A DNA stretch of 64,000 bases. Origin: Limnephilus marmoratus. Lineage: Eukaryota > Arthropoda > Insecta > Trichoptera > Limnephilidae. The DNA lies in the NCBI GenBank assembly GCA_917880885.1, contig OU862917.1, positions 24,416,104-24,480,103 on the forward strand, given 5' to 3'. Within the stretch, counting starts at the first letter, position 1. Each line of letters starts with the position of its first letter. The notes beneath the pieces are model-generated. The model had not been told where the DNA came from. It saw only the letters and a program-made list of their open reading frames with translations, and did no database searches. Shown in pieces: positions 20,499 to 31,395 of this stretch. The translations under genes and the position numbers were made by a program.

Positions 20499-21506
20499 TG
20501 TAGCAACCAGCCGTGGCTTTACTACGCATTGGGATCGCCCCGAAAGTTATCGGTGCCTCCAGAAACAGCGCTGGTTTTAAATTGTATGCAAGCGAATTCA
20601 CGAGAACTACCTACCTAGCGCACATTCCAGAGGCGTCGCCGGTGTTCAATGGTATGCGAAATTACTAAAGAAATAGTTCTGCCACCTAAGCGAAAGAGCT
20701 AGAACGTACGGCTGTACAGTTCAAGTGCCCGCAGAAGGTTCGGGTGATATCTCGCCTTTACGTGAATTCACCCGGCGTTACCTACCGCGAGAATTAATTA
20801 CTTGCCACGGGTATATAAGCCGCGCTCGCCGGCTCGGAGTCAGTCAGTACCTCAGTATTCATTCATCGATAAAGGAACTCAGAACGAGCAGTGTCGCGAC
20901 TAAGTACCTGCCCGCGCGGGGCACGGGCCTCGCGCTGTCAACAGTGAACATCAATTTATCCAGCGTGACACAGGAACATTCCAGCACCTTCGAGGAACCT
21001 CTCCGACTACCATCTCGACATGAGATGTCAACCAGCACCCTGCAACGAGCAGCTACCACAACCACCACCGGCAACGCGCCATCATCCAACATCCTGCAAC
21101 GAGCAGCAACAACAACTGGCAACGCGCCAGCATCCTCATCCTGCAACGAGCAGCAACCTCATCGCCTCTCAAGGTTCCTTCCTGCGTCACGTGTGTGCTC
21201 CGACCCACTGGACACACAGCCGCCATATCCCGTCAACACGACGTCGATCGACCGCCTGGACCAAGGTCTCGTCTACACCGCCATGGTGTAGGGTAACACG
21301 CCGGCTTCCTGAAGACCTGTGATCTTCACCGCCGTAATGTCCTGACCTTCATCTTCACTCACCACGCAGCAGCATCACTCCACTCCGCTCCCGCTCCGCA
21401 TCGACCTCCGCTACGTAGCCACAATAAAGACTGACTCACACATCGACTGCACGCCTTTCATTTATCTCCCGTCTCTACCGATCCGGCCCGCTCCCTCAAC
21501 TACCTC
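20499..21506 (+). repeat. variant LTR joined in tandem to the CsRn1-type element
   Basis: The first 289 bp (20499-20787) read identical to the U3 start of the LTRs at 21507 and 25727. After CTACCG the sequence switches to a different but related promoter and a much longer R-U5. It has its own TATATAA (20812-20818), initiator TCAGTCAGT (20840) and AATAAA (21423-21428). Three diverged 'ctgcaacgagcagc' repeats lie near 21040-21155. It ends at the next TGTAGC without a polypurine tract. CACT precedes it (20495-20498) and also follows the far LTR (26298-26301), so the whole tandem may have inserted as one unit. Confidence 0.75.
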
Positions 21507-22077
21507 TGTAGCAACCAGCCGTGGCTTTACTACGCATTGGGATCGCCCCGAAAGTTATCGGTGCCTCCAGAAACAGCGCTGGTTTTAAATTGTATGCAAG
21601 CGAATTCACGAGAACTACCTACCTAGCGCACATTCCAGAGGCGTCGCCGGTGTTCAATGGTATGCGAAATTACTAAAGAAATAGTTCTGCCACCTAAGCG
21701 AAAGAGCTAGAACGTACGGCTGTACAGTTCAAGTGCCCGCAGAAGGTTCGGGTGATATCTCGCCTTTACGTGAATTCACCCGGCGTTACCTACCGTCATT
21801 GAATCTACTTGCCGGGCCGGCAGAGTATAAAAGCAAGTGCCAGCCGCATACGGCTCAGTCTTAAGTCTAGTATTCATTCAACTTACCACGGAGCAGTTGC
21901 CTCGTCTATCCACGATCAACCTTGACCCAGTGCGTAAATTCGTTTGTAGTATTTATCACCGTTACGTGACCGTGTTACAATTGTGTATGTGATTGTAATT
22001 ATTGTGTGGACTCATTAAAGGCTATTATTACACGCAAACTCGTTTTCTTCTTCAGCCACGACACCTGAGTACCCACA
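21507..22077 (+). repeat. 5' LTR of the CsRn1-type element
   Basis: 571 bp, TGTAGC...ACCCACA. TATAAAA at 21826-21832, initiator TCAGTC at 21855-21860, poly(A) signal ATTAAA at 22014-22019. Confidence 0.9.
21826..21860 (+). promoter_or_regulatory. core promoter of the CsRn1-type LTR
   Basis: TATAAAA and TCAGTC are 29 bp apart, the normal TATA-initiator distance. The same pair recurs in the 3' LTR. The tandem LTR upstream has a differently worded version. Confidence 0.6.
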
Positions 22078-22078
22078 T

Positions 22079-22093
22079 TGGTGACACCGACGT
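22079..22093 (+). promoter_or_regulatory. primer binding site, tRNA-Trp type
   Basis: TGGTGACACCGACGT starts 1 base after the LTR. It complements the 3' end of tRNA-Trp as I know it, with one mismatch (A where C is expected at position 8). A tRNA-Trp primer is known for the CsRn1 clade. Confidence 0.65.
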
Positions 22094-22223
22094 TCACATT
22101 AGTGACCTTCGAAGTGCACGGACAATTCGACAGTGAGCACGACGCGTGCAAGTACGTCTACCGCGGGCACGTCGCGCACGAAATAAACTCTTCGGTGATA
22201 AATTTCGCACACCAATCATCATC

Positions 22224-22568
22224 ATGTCTCTTGCGAGCGGAACATCTGAGGACAGCCAGCAACCAATAACCAGCAACAAGCAACCAACGACAAGCAACCA
22301 GCAACCTAACATCAACCGAGTGATGGAGCGGTTGATGCAGCCTCTTCAACAAGAGCTCGCTACTTTGAGGCGCGAACTTTCCACACTACGCTCTCGCCAG
22401 CATAGGAGAAGCAACACCCCGCATCGTTGGAGCAATCGTTCCCGCAGTCAGCCCAGAGGGCGTCAGCCCGAGGGAACATGCTGGTATCACTGGAAGCATG
22501 GGACGAAGGCAAGAAAGTGCACCCAGCCCTGCAACTTCCAACAGGGAAACGCGCGGGGCCCAAACTGA
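22224..22568 (+). CDS. gag: short gag of the CsRn1-type element, capsid apparently missing
   Basis: From ATG 22224 the frame codes only about 114 aa: a Ser/Gln/Asn-rich start, a short coiled region ([20 protein letters not shown]), an Arg/Ser-rich stretch, and the clade's C-H-C-C finger ([18 protein letters not shown]). Complete CsRn1 Gags usually have around 200 extra residues of capsid before the coiled region. Nothing like that is present, so an in-frame deletion is likely. It ends at TGA 22566-22568 and overlaps pol. Confidence 0.7.
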   Translation: MSLASGTSEDSQQPITSNKQPTTSNQQPNINRVMERLMQPLQQELATLRRELSTLRSRQHRRSNTPHRWSNRSRSQPRGRQPEGTCWYHWKHGTKARKCTQPCNFQQGNARGPN

Positions 22569-25500
22569 TGGCGACCAGCGCCAGCCCCAACCAAGTCAGT
22601 CGCCTTTTTGTTACCGACAGGGTAACCCGTATCCAATTTCTTATAGACACCGGCGCAGATCTCTGCATTTTCCCACGACGCCTTGTCCAGGGACGCCCCA
22701 CTAAAGGGACATACGAACTGGCAGCAGCAAATGGCAGCACAATCGCTACTTATGGCAGCCTAACGCTCAACCTGGATCTGGGATTGCGACGTGACTTTAC
22801 TTGGAACTTCGTCATTGCAGACGTCTCCAGGCCAATCATCGGGGCAGACTTTCTCGCCAAGTACGAGCTACTGGTGGACGTCCGAAATAAACGGCTGCTG
22901 GACCAGGTGACGAATTTGACCATCACGGGAAAACGAAGCGACAACAAGATCGCTTCCATTAAGACGGTCACAGGAACGTCCCCGTATCATAAGCTTCTTC
23001 AACAGTTTCCTGACATCACTCGCCCTGACGGTGCCAGGAGGGAAGTTCGTCACGCAACACTGCATCATATTAACACCACGCCAGGACCTCCAACAGTCGA
23101 ACGCCCTCGACGCCTTGCTCCTGACAAGTTAAAACGCGCCAAGAAGGAGTTCGAGGCCATGGTCCGTCTCGGAATCGCTCGACCTTCCGAGAGCTCTTGG
23201 GCATCTCCCTTGCACATGGTACCCAAGAAGGACGACCAGTGGAGACCATGTGGCGATTATAGAAGATTGAACGCCAGAACTATTCCGGACAGATACCCCG
23301 TTCGCCACATCCAAGATTTTGCACAGGCACTGAGCGGCACCAAGATCTTCTCAACGATTGATCTGGTGCGGGCATATAATCAAATCCCTGTGGCTCCCGA
23401 GGACATTCCGAAAACAGCAATCACTACGCCATTCGGACTCTTCGAATTTCCGGTGATGTCTTTCGGCCTCCGCAACGCAGCCCAAACCTTCCAACGCTTC
23501 ATGGACGAGGTTACCAGAGGCTTAGATTTCTGTTACGCCTACATAGACGACATCCTTATTGCCTCAACGTCAGAGGAAGAGCACCTAGCCCACCTCAAGA
23601 TATTATTCCAGCGCCTGCAGGAATATGGTGTTGTCATCAACGCCGCCAAATGCCATTTCGGCCTGACTAAGGTCAAATTCCTAGGATACCTGGTGTCTGA
23701 CGCTGGCACTTCACCCCTCCCAGATAAAGTGGAGGCCATCAACAACTACAGCCAACCAGCTTCCATCAAGGATCTCCGTCGTTTCCTGGGAGCTATAAAT
23801 TTTTATAGGAGATTCATCCCCAACGCCGCGAGGACACAAGCTCCACTCAATGACCTCCTAAAAGGGAACCAAAAAGGCAAACAACTCGTGTCTTGGACTG
23901 CCGAAACAGTAGAAGCTTTCAGCAAGTGCAAGGAAGCTCTGGCCCAGGCAACCCTGCTCGTTCACCCGAAGTGCGACGCCCCACTCTCTATCGTCAGCGA
24001 CGCGTCTGATACTACAGCCGGTGCCGCACTCCACCAATTCGTCGCAGGTCACTGGGAGCCTCTAGCATTCTTTTCAAAGAAGTTTTCGGCAGCTGAAAAG
24101 AAATATGGCGCATACGACAGAGAACTACTAGCCATCTATCTCGCTGTGAAATACTTTCGCCATATGGTGGAAGGCAGGTCGTTCACCATATTTACAGACC
24201 ATAAGCCTATCACGTTCGCCTTCCAACAAAAAGCAGACAAATGCTCACCAAGGCAATTCCGCCATCTGGACTATATCAGCCAGTTCACAACTGACATCCG
24301 ACACGTCTCCGGAAAAGACAACATCGTCGCGGATGCTCTCTCCAGGGTCGAGACGATAGATACTCCTCTGGACTACGCAGCGCTGGCAGCTGACCAGATG
24401 TGCGACCCTGAACTGGAACAACACTTGCAGGGAAGTTCTAGCCTACAACTTAAAAAGATTAATATTCCGGGTACTGACGCGCATCTCTACTGTGACGTCT
24501 CAACTACCATAGCCAGACCCTTCGTCACGAAGAAGTTCAGACCTGCGGCATTCAATGCGGTCCATCAGCTGGCTCACCCAGGAATTAAGGCCACGGTTAA
24601 GCTCATAACTCAACGTTATGTCTGGCCGGCCATTAAAGCTGAGACTATTAAGCTCGCACGCAATTGCCTTCAATGCCAACGAAGCAAGATTACACGGCAC
24701 GTGTCAGCACCCCTGGGAGCCTTTCCCAGACCCTCCGCTAGATTCGAGCACGTCCGCATCGACATAATCGTCATGCCTTCTTCAGAAGGATGCCGATACT
24801 GTCTCACGTGCGTAGACAGATTCACGAGATGGCCAGAGGCATTCCCGATCCCAGACCAAGAGGCTGAAACAGTGGCGCGTGCTTTCTACAAGGGCTGGAT
24901 AACAAGATTCGGCACTCCACTCCGCATTACTACGGACCAAGGGAGACAATTTGAGTCGAGGCTGTTCAGGCAGTTGAATCTCCTGGCAGGCACGACGCAA
25001 ATCCATACAACTGCATACCACCCCGCAGCAAATGGCATGGTGGAACGATTTCATCGTCAACTGAAGGCAGCGATCAAGTGCCATCAGAATAACCGTTGGA
25101 CGGAAACACTTCCCACCGTTCTCATGGGAATCAGAGCAGCTTGGAGAGATGATCTCGCTACAACCTCAGCCGAGCTAGTATACGGCGAACCGCTCCGATT
25201 ACCCGGCGAATTCCTATGTAAAGCACGACCTAATGTCAACGACGATACTGGAAGTTTCCTCAAGGAACTACGGAAACATTTCAACGAGCTGAGACCAGTT
25301 GAAGGTACCCGCCATGGTGATGGACATCATTTCGTCTTCCAAAATCTTCCCACAGCTTCTCACGTCTTTCTGAGGGACGACACCGTCAAGAGCCCGCTTC
25401 AACAACCCTACAGCGGCCCTCATAAAGTCGTTCGTCGGCACGAACGAACATATACCATACTGGTAAAAGGGAAGGAAATCACCGTGAGCATCGACCGCCT

Positions 25501-25675
25501 CAAACCAGCATACATTGCTCAAGATCTTGAGAGATTCGCATCGCAGACCGAATCAGAGTCACCAGCCACCACATCACAACCAACCCTTCCGTTGTTCGAT
25601 GGCAGTAAGGATCGGACACACACAACCACTCGTTCTGGAAGGCGGGTTCGATTTCCCGATCACCTCGGTATCTGA
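22427..25675 (+). CDS. pol: Pol polyprotein (PR-RT-RNase H-IN) of the CsRn1-type element
   Basis: Open for 1082 codons with no stop. Protease [10 protein letters not shown] is near residue 72. The RT has YIDD near 371 and the upstream [15 protein letters not shown]. RNase H has VSDAS near 523 and a TDHKPITF stretch near 598. The integrase HHCC zinc domain is at about 708-750, catalytic D and D near 778 and 838, and E in the [10 protein letters not shown] stretch near 871. The first in-frame ATG (22427) lies inside gag; translation is expected by -1 shifting at 22544, so the first 40 residues of the open frame are probably not made. All catalytic residues are present, so it could act in trans. 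Confidence 0.92.
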   Translation: MEQSFPQSAQRASARGNMLVSLEAWDEGKKVHPALQLPTGKRAGPKLMATSASPNQVSRLFVTDRVTRIQFLIDTGADLCIFPRRLVQGRPTKGTYELAAANGSTIATYGSLTLNLDLGLRRDFTWNFVIADVSRPIIGADFLAKYELLVDVRNKRLLDQVTNLTITGKRSDNKIASIKTVTGTSPYHKLLQQFPDITRPDGARREVRHATLHHINTTPGPPTVERPRRLAPDKLKRAKKEFEAMVRLGIARPSESSWASPLHMVPKKDDQWRPCGDYRRLNARTIPDRYPVRHIQDFAQALSGTKIFSTIDLVRAYNQIPVAPEDIPKTAITTPFGLFEFPVMSFGLRNAAQTFQRFMDEVTRGLDFCYAYIDDILIASTSEEEHLAHLKILFQRLQEYGVVINAAKCHFGLTKVKFLGYLVSDAGTSPLPDKVEAINNYSQPASIKDLRRFLGAINFYRRFIPNAARTQAPLNDLLKGNQKGKQLVSWTAETVEAFSKCKEALAQATLLVHPKCDAPLSIVSDASDTTAGAALHQFVAGHWEPLAFFSKKFSAAEKKYGAYDRELLAIYLAVKYFRHMVEGRSFTIFTDHKPITFAFQQKADKCSPRQFRHLDYISQFTTDIRHVSGKDNIVADALSRVETIDTPLDYAALAADQMCDPELEQHLQGSSSLQLKKINIPGTDAHLYCDVSTTIARPFVTKKFRPAAFNAVHQLAHPGIKATVKLITQRYVWPAIKAETIKLARNCLQCQRSKITRHVSAPLGAFPRPSARFEHVRIDIIVMPSSEGCRYCLTCVDRFTRWPEAFPIPDQEAETVARAFYKGWITRFGTPLRITTDQGRQFESRLFRQLNLLAGTTQIHTTAYHPAANGMVERFHRQLKAAIKCHQNNRWTETLPTVLMGIRAAWRDDLATTSAELVYGEPLRLPGEFLCKARPNVNDDTGSFLKELRKHFNELRPVEGTRHGDGHHFVFQNLPTASHVFLRDDTVKSPLQQPYSGPHKVVRRHERTYTILVKGKEITVSIDRLKPAYIAQDLERFASQTESESPATTSQPTLPLFDGSKDRTHTTTRSGRRVRFPDHLGI
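22544..22550 (+). promoter_or_regulatory. -1 ribosomal slippery site GGGAAAC
   Basis: The heptamer is in the correct phase (G GGA AAC with GGA and AAC as gag codons), 15 bases before the gag stop, and pol is open in the -1 frame. GGGAAAC is a classic retroviral slippery sequence. GC-rich sequence follows at once. Confidence 0.7.
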
Positions 25676-25710
25676 CCATTCCTCTTTCCACCGCAGCCAT
25701 GTCTGCGTTG

Positions 25711-25726
25711 TCTGGGGAGGGAGTCC
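25711..25726 (+). promoter_or_regulatory. polypurine tract of the CsRn1-type element
   Basis: tctggggagggagtcc directly precedes the 3' LTR. No such tract precedes the LTR at 21507, as expected for a true 5' LTR. Confidence 0.65.
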
Positions 25727-26297
25727 TGTAGCAACCAGCCGTGGCTTTACTACGCATTGGGATCGCCCCGAAAGTTATCGGTGCCTCCAGAAACAGCGCT
25801 GGTTTTAAATTGTATGCAAGCGAATTCACGAGAACTACCTACCTAGCGCACATTCCAGAGGCGTCGCCGGTGTTCAATGGTATGCGAAATTACTAAAGAA
25901 ATAGTTCTGCCACCTAAGCGAAAGAGCTAGAACGTACGGCTGTACAGTTCAAGTGCCCGCAGAAGGTTCGGGTGATATCTCGCCTTTACGTGAATTCACC
26001 CGGCGTTACCTACCGTCATTGAATCTACTTGCCGGGCCGGCAGAGTATAAAAGCAAGTGCCAGCCGCATACGGCTCAGTCTTAAGTCTAGTATTCATTCA
26101 ACTTACCACGGAGCAGTTGCCTCGTCTATCCACGATCAACCTTGACCCAGTGCGTAAATTCGTTTGTAGTATTTATCACCGTTACGTGACCGTGTTACAA
26201 TTGTGTATGTGATTGTAATTATTGTGTGGACTCATTAAAGGCTATTATTACACGCAAACTCGTTTTCTTCTTCAGCCACGACACCTGAGTACCCACA
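25727..26297 (+). repeat. 3' LTR of the CsRn1-type element
   Basis: 571 bp, read as identical to 21507-22077. Followed by CACT (26298-26301). Confidence 0.92.
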
Positions 26298-26307
26298 CAC
26301 TAATTTA

Positions 26308-26750
26308 TCAAATAAAATCAAGACATATAAAGGGTGAAACCCTATCTAAAGTTTTCGAATAAATAAGCCACGATCTATGTAATTCTTCTCCATTAGGCAG
26401 TTTCTTGTAATAATACTTTGTATTAAATTTACGCTTGTTCGTAATAGGAAAATCAAAACCTTTCAGTTGTACAGGACCTTCCTGAACTAATAAACTAATG
26501 GAATTTTGAGATAACTTTGGCCAGCATCCGGGATCTTTCAATTCAAGCTCTGAAAACAGAATTAAATTTAAACTGCTATCAGTAACGTTATTTTTATCTT
26601 CTAATAATTCGACCGGAGGAATTTGTGCGATAGATATCTGTTTAGATGTGCTCGGGACCATTGTAACGTCATTGCGCGGGACATCATTTTTTGTCGGTGC
26701 TGGAGAAATTGGAATAAAAAAATTCCCAATGGAAACGAGTTTTTTTTATG
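26308..26750 (-). pseudogene. hAT/ZMYM1-like TTF zinc-finger N-terminal fragment
   Basis: The minus-strand frame (117 aa from the ATG at 26661, open in frame upstream to about 26745) carries a stretch typical of hAT-derived ZMYM1-like proteins: DPGCWPKL, GFDFPITNKRKF, YYYKKLPNGEELHRSWLIYS. A GNFFIPISPAP motif upstream fits the usual SFF-P N-terminus. The frame stops at 26308, 6 bases from the retroelement duplication, and the rest of the protein is not seen on either side of the insertion. Probably a dead fragment, less likely exon 1 of a domesticated gene. Confidence 0.6.
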
Positions 26751-29159
26751 CCATTATGCTCTTTAATTCTAAGTTTTAGATTCTGCGAGCCTGAAATTTT
26801 TTTTAATTATTGTTCTATTCATTGTAATCCACAATCCACAACCTCTAACAATTAATAGAAATTTAGTTATAAATTAAAAAATCTAATAATATAACCTCAA
26901 ATTTGTACCTTGCATTTCCATTTCCCCTGTGTTCTGTGTTGAGCGAACAAACACGAACGTATCTATGGTATCAACGGCTTACGAAAGACGCTTACACTGA
27001 TTATTACTGACTGTAAAATAACAAATCTAATAGAAATTAATTATAGGTACATTTAACGAACTTCAACTGTCCAATCAATGATGAAACTGTTAACAAGTTG
27101 CAACCTTGCAAACCGTGCGATGTTTATGCTAATGGAATTTTGAATTTACTGAAGATTTCATAAGAAAATGGTCTTTAACTACATTCTCCTAGAAACTTAA
27201 ATCGTACAAAAGCACTTTGAAAGGCGCCGAATATAATTGAATAAAAGTACGGCGCTGTGATTGGTTAATGAATTTGGATCGCACTCATTCGTCGTAAAAA
27301 ACGGTAATAGATATATGGAAAAATAGATCTTACGTTTAAACTAAATATATGGAATTTGTAAAAATATTCTGTAACTAACTATAAATTCGTAAATCGTTGA
27401 ATTTCGTTGAATTCAAACCAGATGCGTGCGCAGTCTTTGGAAAGTGTTGCTAGAGCGTAATAATTATTTCGTACTATGGGTAATTTTTAAACGATTCAGG
27501 GAATATTATAACAAATTTTTTATAAAACATTTATTTTCTCACGGCGCCCCTTCGGAGTTGGCGCCAGGTTTTTTGCACGTTTTTGAACGTATGGCAGATC
27601 CGGCGCTACTCATATTACTAAGATTATCACTAAGATTACATGTTTCGGAGGGGAATTATTTTCCTCAGAGCCTCCTGTGTTGAGTTAATGTAAAAAAATA
27701 GAAATCTCTACTTGTCTATAAATCCAAACAACCCATTAATATTTATGAATATTAACTTACTTCTTCTTCTGGCGCTAATAAAATAAAAATAAAATCTATT
27801 TACATAAATGTGCCTGTCAAACATTACAATAATCATCGTGTATTATAATATACTTACGTACATGACCTACCTACATCACAAACTGATTCGAATTACAGCA
27901 ATAACTTACATCTATGTTACCTGTTTGTATATACGACTATACCCACAAAGTTTTGTTTTTTTATTAATTTATTTATCACTGACGTTACTGGCAAAACCCA
28001 AAATATATTTATATGTTTAAATGTAAGTATGTTCTGAATGGTCTTTAAGGCGATCCAATAGTTCAGGAAAAATCGAAATCGGAATTCACACCCTATATGG
28101 GAGGAGTTAAAATAAATACTTGAGAAAAAGCTTTTGGAAAGGTTGGAAAAGGTATTTGAGAATTTTTTTTACAGGTTGATTTCGTTAAGGCCTGCAAAAA
28201 ATATTAATTCCTTTTTTCGCATTGTTTATTGTAAGAAATCGGAAATTTAAAATTGATTTCACGAAACTAAGCGACGCGGAGTCACACAACTGTCTCCCGC
28301 TCCGGCCGGGGCGTGACTGACACAAATAGATGTGGCCACTGGCCCTAGGCCAGTGCATGGTTTTTGTACCCATGCCATAAGGGTCACTTCAAGAATCCAA
28401 ATTCGTAGAGTGCGGGCCGTATAACATATAACAACGAGAAAATGCATATTTTATTTTATTTTGTTAAGATTGGGCGTAAATATAATTTTTTTGCGATAAT
28501 TATAAAAGAAACTAAATTAGCCACATTATACAATAAAACCAAATCCGAAAAGAGGTTTATAAATAGGAGAGTTTGGACTTGAAAGTGTTTTATAGACCTT
28601 ATACTTTATTTTTTTATAGGCTTATTAAAAGACTTGTGACCGATATTTTTAACGGCCAAGGTATGTTCTACACGCAGTATTTAATTGAAGCTTTTATAAT
28701 ACTTCTAATCCATCAAATTATCAAAACTAAAACATATGATTTTGTATGATTTTACATTATTTAGTATGGCTTCATCTTAAGTTTTGTCTAACCTGAATCG
28801 AGGTGCGAATGTACTGAATTTTTATTAATTTAACTATTTACCTACTGTAATTTTTTTGGTTTTTGCCCAAACCAAGATTTAAGAAAAAGTCATAAACCAG
28901 AAACGTATGAATTCTTTGTGTGTCTTATATCGCCTGTAACGAATCATACTCGTATTAAATATAACCTGGCGGCAGAGCAGAGATCAGGACTCAGGATAGT
29001 GGGCCAAGTAATTCTCTATCATGTAGGTAGGGTTTCAGTTAAATCAAAGATTATTAACTTTTTAAAAAAATATGTATTGAAGACAAAAGCAACACGGAAG
29101 TGAACAAACTGGGTATCAAAAAGAAACATATAAAAATTAACATACCAGATGGACTCCTA
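26751..29159. other. intergenic with one F2 tail
   Basis: AT-rich. 27646-27697 is an F2 tail (gaattattttcctcagagcc...). 28185-28450 is more GC-rich, with a palindrome ggcctagggcc near 28340, but no class is recognised. No supported gene. Confidence 0.45.
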
Positions 29160-29700
29160 ACCCCGGAACGACAGGTATCAAATAATGCTGACTAAATCTA
29201 AAAAAATAACTCTCGAAGAGATGTGGGAAAACCATCCGATGCTTCCGTGGTAAATCGGCGTGGAACCCATGACCGCCCGCTCGAAGTCCTTGCCTCCATC
29301 CGAGCGAAGGTCACGCCCAATCTGCTGCTGCTGCTGCCATCTGAACTACGGCTTCCAATCAATCAGCCAGCAGATCATGAACTGGTAACATTTGGCTGGG
29401 GGGCCGGCGAGTATGTTAGAGGCCTGGGAGAATCCAAAACCCGGATCTTCACTCCACGCACTCCCGGATACTAGGTGCTTATTTGAGATTCGTACAGGAG
29501 TCCCGAAGTTACATGTTCGGCCCGGCATTTCACTAAAGCCCGCTTTCAGCAGCGCGATTTAACCAAACTTTGCCTTTCGCGGTCATCTTTTTAAACCCAC
29601 CCACTTCGGTGGTTCGGTTGAAACACCCCAACATCGGGTTTAACACATAAATAAAGACGCCACGGTCTTAACTGTCTTTACTGTTTAAGATTCACTCCCC
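29160..29700. other. GC-richer patch, probably a repeat fragment
   Basis: Composition differs clearly from both flanks, and the end (taacacataaataaagacgcc, near 29640) resembles a transcript 3' end with AATAAA. The 83-codon frame at 29223-29474 has no known motif. No second copy is in the window. Confidence 0.35.
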
Positions 29701-30102
29701 GCTCACCGGAATTAGAAATATGCTGCGGATTACATCGGGTTTTGTCGATATTCAAAAACACTCACTCTCGACCCAGTAGCCATTCCTCCTCCCAGGAAGG
29801 AAGTCACCATAAACAAAAAAAACTTCTTTCTTTTCTAAAAATTACCAGTGTCCAAAAAAAACACCATAGACAAAAAAAAACACCTAAGCAAGAACTGCAT
29901 TAGTTACATAATTATTTATGTGACACGCCGCCAATAAAGGTAACAGGCAGAAAAATCACTTGACAAACGGAGTCTAGAGATCGAGATTTCGAACTAAAGC
30001 GGTTTTATTTATTTTGTGAACAATTTTATAAGAAATTTAAAAAAAATCGATTGAAACTGTCACAGATAATTTTAGACATAATTTTTTTAAAGTTGTTTTT
30101 TG
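29701..30102. other. intergenic, nothing recognised
   Basis: A-rich runs near 29815-29880; no feature supported. Confidence 0.4.
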
Positions 30103-30673
30103 GACTCCAGATACTAATATCTACAGCATGTGTGTCGGACAAATATCTACAGCTCATATGTTGAACTAATATCTACGAACTTCAGAGTGTTAACTAATAT
30201 ATACACAGCTAAGGTCGGACGAATATCTATGACGGTCCGAGTGTTGACTAATATCTACAGAGCGTAGGTTGAACTAATATCTACAGAGCGTTTGGAATTC
30301 CTGTAGATATTAGGATACAGGAATTCCAAAAAAACTGAAAAAACCGAACTAATATCTATAAGAACCAAAGTGTTGACGAATATCTACAGCACTGGCAGAG
30401 GTTCAATTTGCCATTATGTATAGCATATTGGAATAACGTAATATTGCGTATGCAGTTTAAAAAACTTAATTTATGTAAGTATCTATGTAAAAATCCCTAA
30501 TATCGGACTGTTGGACACGTTTAGCTGATTAGTCCAACCTACGCTCTGTAGATATTAGTTCAACCTACGCTCTGTAGATATTAGTCAACACTCTGAAGTT
30601 CGTAGATATTAGTTCAACATATGAGCTGTAGATATTCGTCGAAAACAAGCTGTAGATATTAGTATCTGGAGTC
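30103..30673. mobile_element. palindromic element built from 26-28 bp repeats
   Basis: The 571-bp element has 24-bp perfect inverted ends beginning GACTCCAGATACTAATATC. Each arm is an array of the motif ACTAATATCTACAG plus a 12-14 bp variable part, about eight in the left arm and five inverted in the right. The variable parts match in the same order near the two ends (for example ctcatatgttga, aacttcagagtgtt). A nested hairpin (ttggaattcctgta/tacaggaattccaa) lies near 30292-30329. No ORF. Best reading: a non-autonomous DNA transposon with repeated transposase-binding sites. Confidence 0.7.
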
Positions 30674-31395
30674 GTTCATACATATCTAACGTACGCGTTC
30701 ATACATTTCTAAGATTTTTCAGTATTTTATTTTTAGTATTATAAAATAAAAGTTGTTTTTTGTATGCGTTCATACATTTCTAAGATTTTTTAATATTTCA
30801 TTTTTAGTATTATAAAATACAAGTTGTATTTTGTACGCGTTCGTACATTTCTAGGATGTTTTAGTATTTTATTTTAGTATTATAAAATACAAGTTGTATT
30901 TTGTACGCGTTCGTACATTTCTAGGATGTTTTAGTATTTTATTTTAGTATTATAAAATACAAGTTGTATTTTGTACGCGTTCGTACATTTCTAGGATGTT
31001 TTAGTATTTTATTTTTAGTATTATAAAATACAAATTGTTTTTTGTACGCGTTCGTACATTTCTAGGATGTTTTAGTATTTTATTTTAGTATTATAAAATA
31101 CAAGTTGTATTTTGTACGCGTTCGTACATTTCTAGGATGTTTTAGTATTTTATTTTTAGTATTATAAAATACAAATTGTTTTTTGTACGCGTTCGTACAT
31201 TTCTAGGATGTTTTAGTATTTTATTTTTAGTATTATAAAATACAAATTGTTTTTTGTACGCGTTCGTACATTTCTAGGATGTTTTAGTATTTTATTTTTA
31301 GTATTATAAAATACAAGTTGTTTTTTGTATAAGTTCATACCTTACTAACGTATGCGTTCATACATTTCTAAGATTTTTTAGTATTTATATTTTAC
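30674..31395. repeat. minisatellite, 69-72 bp unit, about ten copies
   Basis: Units start with cgttc(a/g)tacatttctaag. Each holds the hairpin gtattttat...ataaaatac and the palindrome gtacgcgttcgtac. Central units (30837-31260) are nearly identical; edge units are diverged, as expected from unequal exchange. Confidence 0.9.

Larger units (their letters stand above)
21507..26297 (+). mobile_element. CsRn1-type Ty3/gypsy retrotransposon, very recent
   Basis: The two 571-bp LTRs (21507-22077 and 25727-26297) read as identical. The PBS matches tRNA-Trp, the Gag finger is C-H-C-C, and pol is in the -1 frame after gag; all three point to the CsRn1 clade. Pol is intact. Its immediate flanks (acctc and cacta) are not a target duplication; the duplication CACT brackets the larger unit that begins at 20499. 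Confidence 0.88.

Noticed and set aside
20725..21291. 188-codon open frame in the variant LTR
   Set aside because: Overlaps U3, promoter and R; no motif; explained by GC-rich low-complexity repeats.
29223..29474. 83-codon frame in the GC-richer patch
   Set aside because: No motif; the patch looks like a repeat fragment but no class could be assigned.
30103..30673. CRISPR-like repeat-spacer array
   Set aside because: Spacers are mirrored and repeated, the arms are inverted, and the DNA is eukaryotic; a transposon explains it.
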